A DNA stretch of 64,000 bases from Deinococcales bacterium. Its GTDB lineage: Bacteria; Deinococcota; Deinococci; Deinococcales; JAAFIG01. Below the pieces are notes generated by a model. The model was not told the origin of the DNA and ran no database searches. It worked only from the letters and a program-made list of their open reading frames with translations. The position numbers and the translations under genes were made by a program. Positions 61,875 to 64,000 of the stretch are shown here, piece after piece; the first letter of the stretch is position 1; each line of letters starts with the position of its first letter. The stretch spans positions 62,001 through 126,000 of the forward strand of contig JANXTZ010000034.1 in the NCBI GenBank assembly GCA_025352125.1, in the 5' to 3' direction.

Positions 61875-62607
61875 GTTGCATCACCTCTTCTGCCAAGCGT
61901 CGGTATGCTCCTGCGCCGTTTGACATCGGCGCGTATTGATTGATGGTTTTTCCGTAGCTCGGTGCCTCTGAAAGTTTGACATTTCTGGGAATGACCGACC
62001 AAAAGACCTGCTCACCAAAGTGTCGCCGCACGTTCTCCTCCACTTGTTGTGCCAGATTGGTACGACCGTCAAACATGGTAATGACAATCCCAAGTGTTTT
62101 GAGTTTTTTGTTCAGTGCATCTTTGACCCGGTCAATTGTCTCGAGCAAGCCTGCAACGCCCTCCAAAGCGTAATACTCTGCCTGTAATGGCACGATTAAG
62201 CCGTCTGATGCCACCAAAGCATTTACGGTGAGCGCCCCGAGCGATGGTGGCGCATCAATCAAAACAAGGTCAAAACCTTTTAAATCCACCAAAACTTCTT
62301 TTAATCGATTTGGATGTTCGTTCAACTCCACGCTTGCACCCGCCAAATCCGAACTCGAGGTCAACAAAAAGAGATTTTTTTGTTCGGTCGGCACAATCGT
62401 CGCCTCAATTTGTGCGTCGCCACTCAGGACTTCGTAAATTCCCGCTTCAGATTCTCGGATTCCCAAGCCGCTCGAGGCATTTCCTTGGGGATCGAGATCA
62501 ATCACCAAAACTTTTCGCTTGCCCATTGCCAGGTATGCCGCCAGGTTGATGGTGGATGTTGTTTTTCCAACGCCACCTTTTTGATTGACAATGCTGAGTA
62601 TTTTCAC
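61858..62607 (-). CDS. parA: Chromosome-partitioning ATPase ParA (Soj)
   Basis: The 249-residue protein has the deviant Walker [21 protein letters not shown], motif [39 protein letters not shown] and [20 protein letters not shown]. It binds DNA as an ATP dimer and positions the origin with ParB. Its ATG overlaps the rsmG stop (62607-62604), and it overlaps parB, so rsmG-parA-parB are one operon read away from the origin. Confidence 0.96.
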   Translation of the reverse strand: MKILSIVNQKGGVGKTTSTINLAAYLAMGKRKVLVIDLDPQGNASSGLGIRESEAGIYEVLSGDAQIEATIVPTEQKNLFLLTSSSDLAGASVELNEHPNRLKEVLVDLKGFDLVLIDAPPSLGALTVNALVASDGLIVPLQAEYYALEGVAGLLETIDRVKDALNKKLKTLGIVITMFDGRTNLAQQVEENVRRHFGEQVFWSVIPRNVKLSEAPSYGKTINQYAPMSNGAGAYRRLAEEVMQRAQKL

Positions 62608-63164
62608 TCTTGACCTCCATAAACGATCACAATGGTTGCGTTTTCATCCAATTTTTCGGTTTTGAATGACAAAATATGGGTCATCTTTTGAATTTCTGCA
62701 ATTTCTTGCTCGAGTTTTTCGCCCTTGTTGCTCATGATAACCCAAGTTGGCGTCAGTGCGTTTTTGCACAATTTGTACAGGTGTGCCAGGGTTCCAACCG
62801 ATTGTGCGGTGACCGCATTAAATTTGGGGGATTTGATTTGTTTGACATCGCCATGAAATACCTGGGCATTTCTGATGCCAGCAGTACTCACCACACGTTC
62901 GAGAAACGCAGCCCGTTTTTGTCGAATTTCGCAGAGCATCACGGTGATGTCTGGTCGCAGAATCGCCAGTGGAATTCCTGGCAACCCAACCCCCGAACCA
63001 ATATCGAGCACATTTGCCGCTTCTGGCATCAATTCGGCGTACTTTTTGCTGTTTTCAATGGCTATATGAAATTTTTCGAGCATTCTGGGCGAACTGAGGT
63101 CCAGGGTTTGCGAGTATTGCTGTACCAATTCAGCGTATTTCTCGAGCTGTTGTTGTTGATTCAC
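62604..63164 (-). CDS. rsmG: 16S rRNA (guanine527-N7)-methyltransferase
   Basis: The 186-residue enzyme shows the SAM motif [60 protein letters not shown] and [18 protein letters not shown]. It methylates G527 of 16S rRNA. The GTG at 63164 overlaps the TGA of the upstream LAGLIDADG-like gene (GTGA), which favours it over an in-frame ATG 63 bases upstream. Unlike many bacteria, mnmG is not next to it. Confidence 0.93.
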   Translation of the reverse strand: MNQQQQLEKYAELVQQYSQTLDLSSPRMLEKFHIAIENSKKYAELMPEAANVLDIGSGVGLPGIPLAILRPDITVMLCEIRQKRAAFLERVVSTAGIRNAQVFHGDVKQIKSPKFNAVTAQSVGTLAHLYKLCKNALTPTWVIMSNKGEKLEQEIAEIQKMTHILSFKTEKLDENATIVIVYGGQE

Positions 63165-63520
63165 CGTGTTTGCTCCTCGAGTTCTGGTGGCAATGGGGGC
63201 AGCTTTGCCTGGTGTTTTTTCCACCAAGCGACAAATTGTAAGCGTTTTTTGCAGTGGGGGAGATGTTCATAAAAGAGTTCTACCGCCTTCCATAGGGCTG
63301 GTCCCCTTAGCATCAATACATAATATTTTCGATCACTGTGGTTGTAGGGACCGTAGATGACTCCACCCACAACTTTTACGAGTCGCTCGAGTGGTTCTGG
63401 GTTCTCTTCGTGAAGTCTGAATTGAAATGATGGCTGTTGGCGGTCTGCGGTAAATGAACCCTCTGCAACGGTGAGTCCAATTAGGTATCCAAGATCGAAC
63501 TCTTGAGTTGGCATATCCAT
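63161..63520 (-). CDS. LAGLIDADG-type homing-endonuclease-like protein
   Basis: The 119-residue protein has a single LAGLIDADG-like helix (DLGYLIGLTVAEGSF). The family fold follows: PSFQFRLHEENPEPLERLVK, VVGGVIYGPYNHSDRKYYVL and ALWKAVELFYEHLPHCKKRL. Single-motif members act as homodimers or as intron maturases. The catalytic acidic residue is present as Glu in VAEGSF. It is free-standing between rsmG and the origin and overlaps rsmG by GTGA, so it is part of the rsmG-parA-parB operon. A domesticated DNA-binding role is as plausible as a mobile one. Confidence 0.75.
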   Translation of the reverse strand: MDMPTQEFDLGYLIGLTVAEGSFTADRQQPSFQFRLHEENPEPLERLVKVVGGVIYGPYNHSDRKYYVLMLRGPALWKAVELFYEHLPHCKKRLQFVAWWKKHQAKLPPLPPELEEQTR

Positions 63521-63595
63521 GTTTACCAGATAAACAGTTTCACGTGCAACCTGTCTTTAATATATGTTTACCAGGTAAACGGTTTCACGTGAAAC
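63521..63595. repeat. Two 30-bp direct repeats, each a palindrome plus a parS-like site
   Basis: Units at 63521-63550 and 63566-63595 each combine a GTTTACCAGGTAAAC-type palindrome with a parS-like TTTCACGTG sequence. The second parS (GGTTTCACGTGAAACA, 63581-63596) matches the general consensus in 15 of 16 positions, the first (63536-63551) in 13. They lie in the promoter region of the LAGLIDADG-rsmG-parA-parB operon. From 63597 to 63752 I find no convincing DnaA box. Confidence 0.85.
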
Positions 63596-63752
63596 ACAAG
63601 TTGCCTGATTTACCATAACAGTTAATTTATGCGTGCTGGACGACTTAACTATCATGTATTACGGTTGTTTCACAGTGCCTTGGGATTAAGACTGCAAGTT
63701 CATGATTGAAGGTTTAAGATGGGTGCTCGAGTCAATCGGGGAGGCAGTGATT

Positions 63753-64000
63753 GTGAGTCAGTTGGATATTTGGGAAAACATAAAAGATTACGTGAAGCGA
63801 AACATCACCGATGTCGAATATCACACCTGGTTTATGCGGGTAAAACCCATCGGTGTCGAGAGCGGCACGTACATGATCGGCGTGCCCAATTCGTTTGCCG
63901 CCGATTGGCTCAAGCAGCATTACCTTGGATTGCTCGAGGAGGCTTTAAGGCATTTGGGGGCAGCAACGCCCAAAATCGGCTTCAGGGTGTTGCCCAGCAC
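63753..64000 (+). CDS. dnaA: Chromosomal replication initiator protein DnaA, 5' end
   Basis: The 82 residues visible read SQLDIWENIKDYVKRNITDV, then EYHTWFMRVKPIGVESGTYM and IGVPNSFAADWLKQHYLGLL. This is domain I of DnaA (helicase- and DiaA-interaction domain) with the conserved Trp pair. GTG at 63753 is chosen because GGGGAGG lies 8 bases upstream; a GTG at 63747 would be too close. It diverges from the rsmG-parA-parB operon. Domains II-IV are beyond the window. Confidence 0.92.
   Translation, partial: MSQLDIWENIKDYVKRNITDVEYHTWFMRVKPIGVESGTYMIGVPNSFAADWLKQHYLGLLEEALRHLGAATPKIGFRVLPS

Noticed and set aside
63597..63752. Possible oriC with DnaA boxes upstream of dnaA
   Set aside because: No sequence close to TTATCCACA is seen here. 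The origin may lie downstream of dnaA, beyond the window.
1..64000. CRISPR array or insertion sequence
   Set aside because: No regularly spaced repeat series, no transposase-like protein and no terminal inverted repeats flanking an open frame were found.

Overview
The window looks like a chromosomal segment of a mesophilic Deinococcota-type bacterium of moderate GC content, and its right end is the replication-origin neighbourhood. Reading towards that end on the minus strand are dnaG, a Rad52/DdrA-like ssDNA-annealing protein, parB, parA and rsmG, followed by parS-like sites and the start of dnaA on the plus strand. The lineage is an inference. It rests on the Rad52-like gene behind a Deinococcus-style (RDRM-like) palindrome, on large BTAD/STAND/TPR regulators, on many leaderless promoters (a TAnnnT hexamer 5-7 nt before the start codon) and on RR-type export signals. 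A striking genome-wide trait is extreme over-representation of the palindrome CTCGAG, about one per 100-170 bp, in all reading frames and between genes.

Layout. 1-12.7 kb: a carbohydrate locus with a xylose-isomerase-like epimerase, a Gfo/Idh dehydrogenase, a BMP-type binding protein, a LacI regulator, a complete CUT1-type sugar ABC transporter, a beta-propeller protein, an aldo/keto reductase and a double VOC protein. Three copies of ATTTAGTAAAT mark likely LacI operators. 12.9-20.7 kb: an RNA helicase, a tandem GNAT, small housekeeping or accessory genes, an E1-like ThiF/MoeB protein without its zinc cysteines, a Uma2 nuclease, a broken small gene, a SRPBCC/DinB pair, and a MoaD-like protein ending in GG coupled to a BNR-repeat protein.

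21-31 kb: a surface/accessory region with Ig-like and NHL lipoproteins, a cupin, a peptidase-S74 (intramolecular chaperone) protein, a zinc ribbon, an O-methyltransferase bracketed by direct repeats, and a 1046-residue STAND/TPR regulator. 31-39 kb: an SDR, a GH38 alpha-mannosidase, a retropepsin-like protease pair, a decayed STAND ATPase, an MFS exporter and an enolase-superfamily sugar-acid dehydratase. 39.2-46.5 kb: the most interesting cassette. A BTAD-STAND-TPR regulator sits behind SARP-like 11-bp direct repeats and is followed by a secreted subtilisin and a trypsin-like protease fused to a DRGH nuclease; an AT-rich tract runs across the first two genes.

46.5-58 kb: metabolic genes (aldo/keto reductase, lipoamide dehydrogenase, homocysteine methyltransferase, a kinase-like protein, tRNA-Ile, a lipoprotein esterase, a DHDPS/KDG-aldolase-like enzyme, a metallophosphatase) and late cobalamin assembly (cobT, cobC, cobU, cobS). 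58-64 kb: dnaG through dnaA. Three copies of one REP-like element and three loci with another dispersed hairpin repeat lie in intergenic positions. I see no complete insertion sequence, prophage, rRNA gene or CRISPR array.
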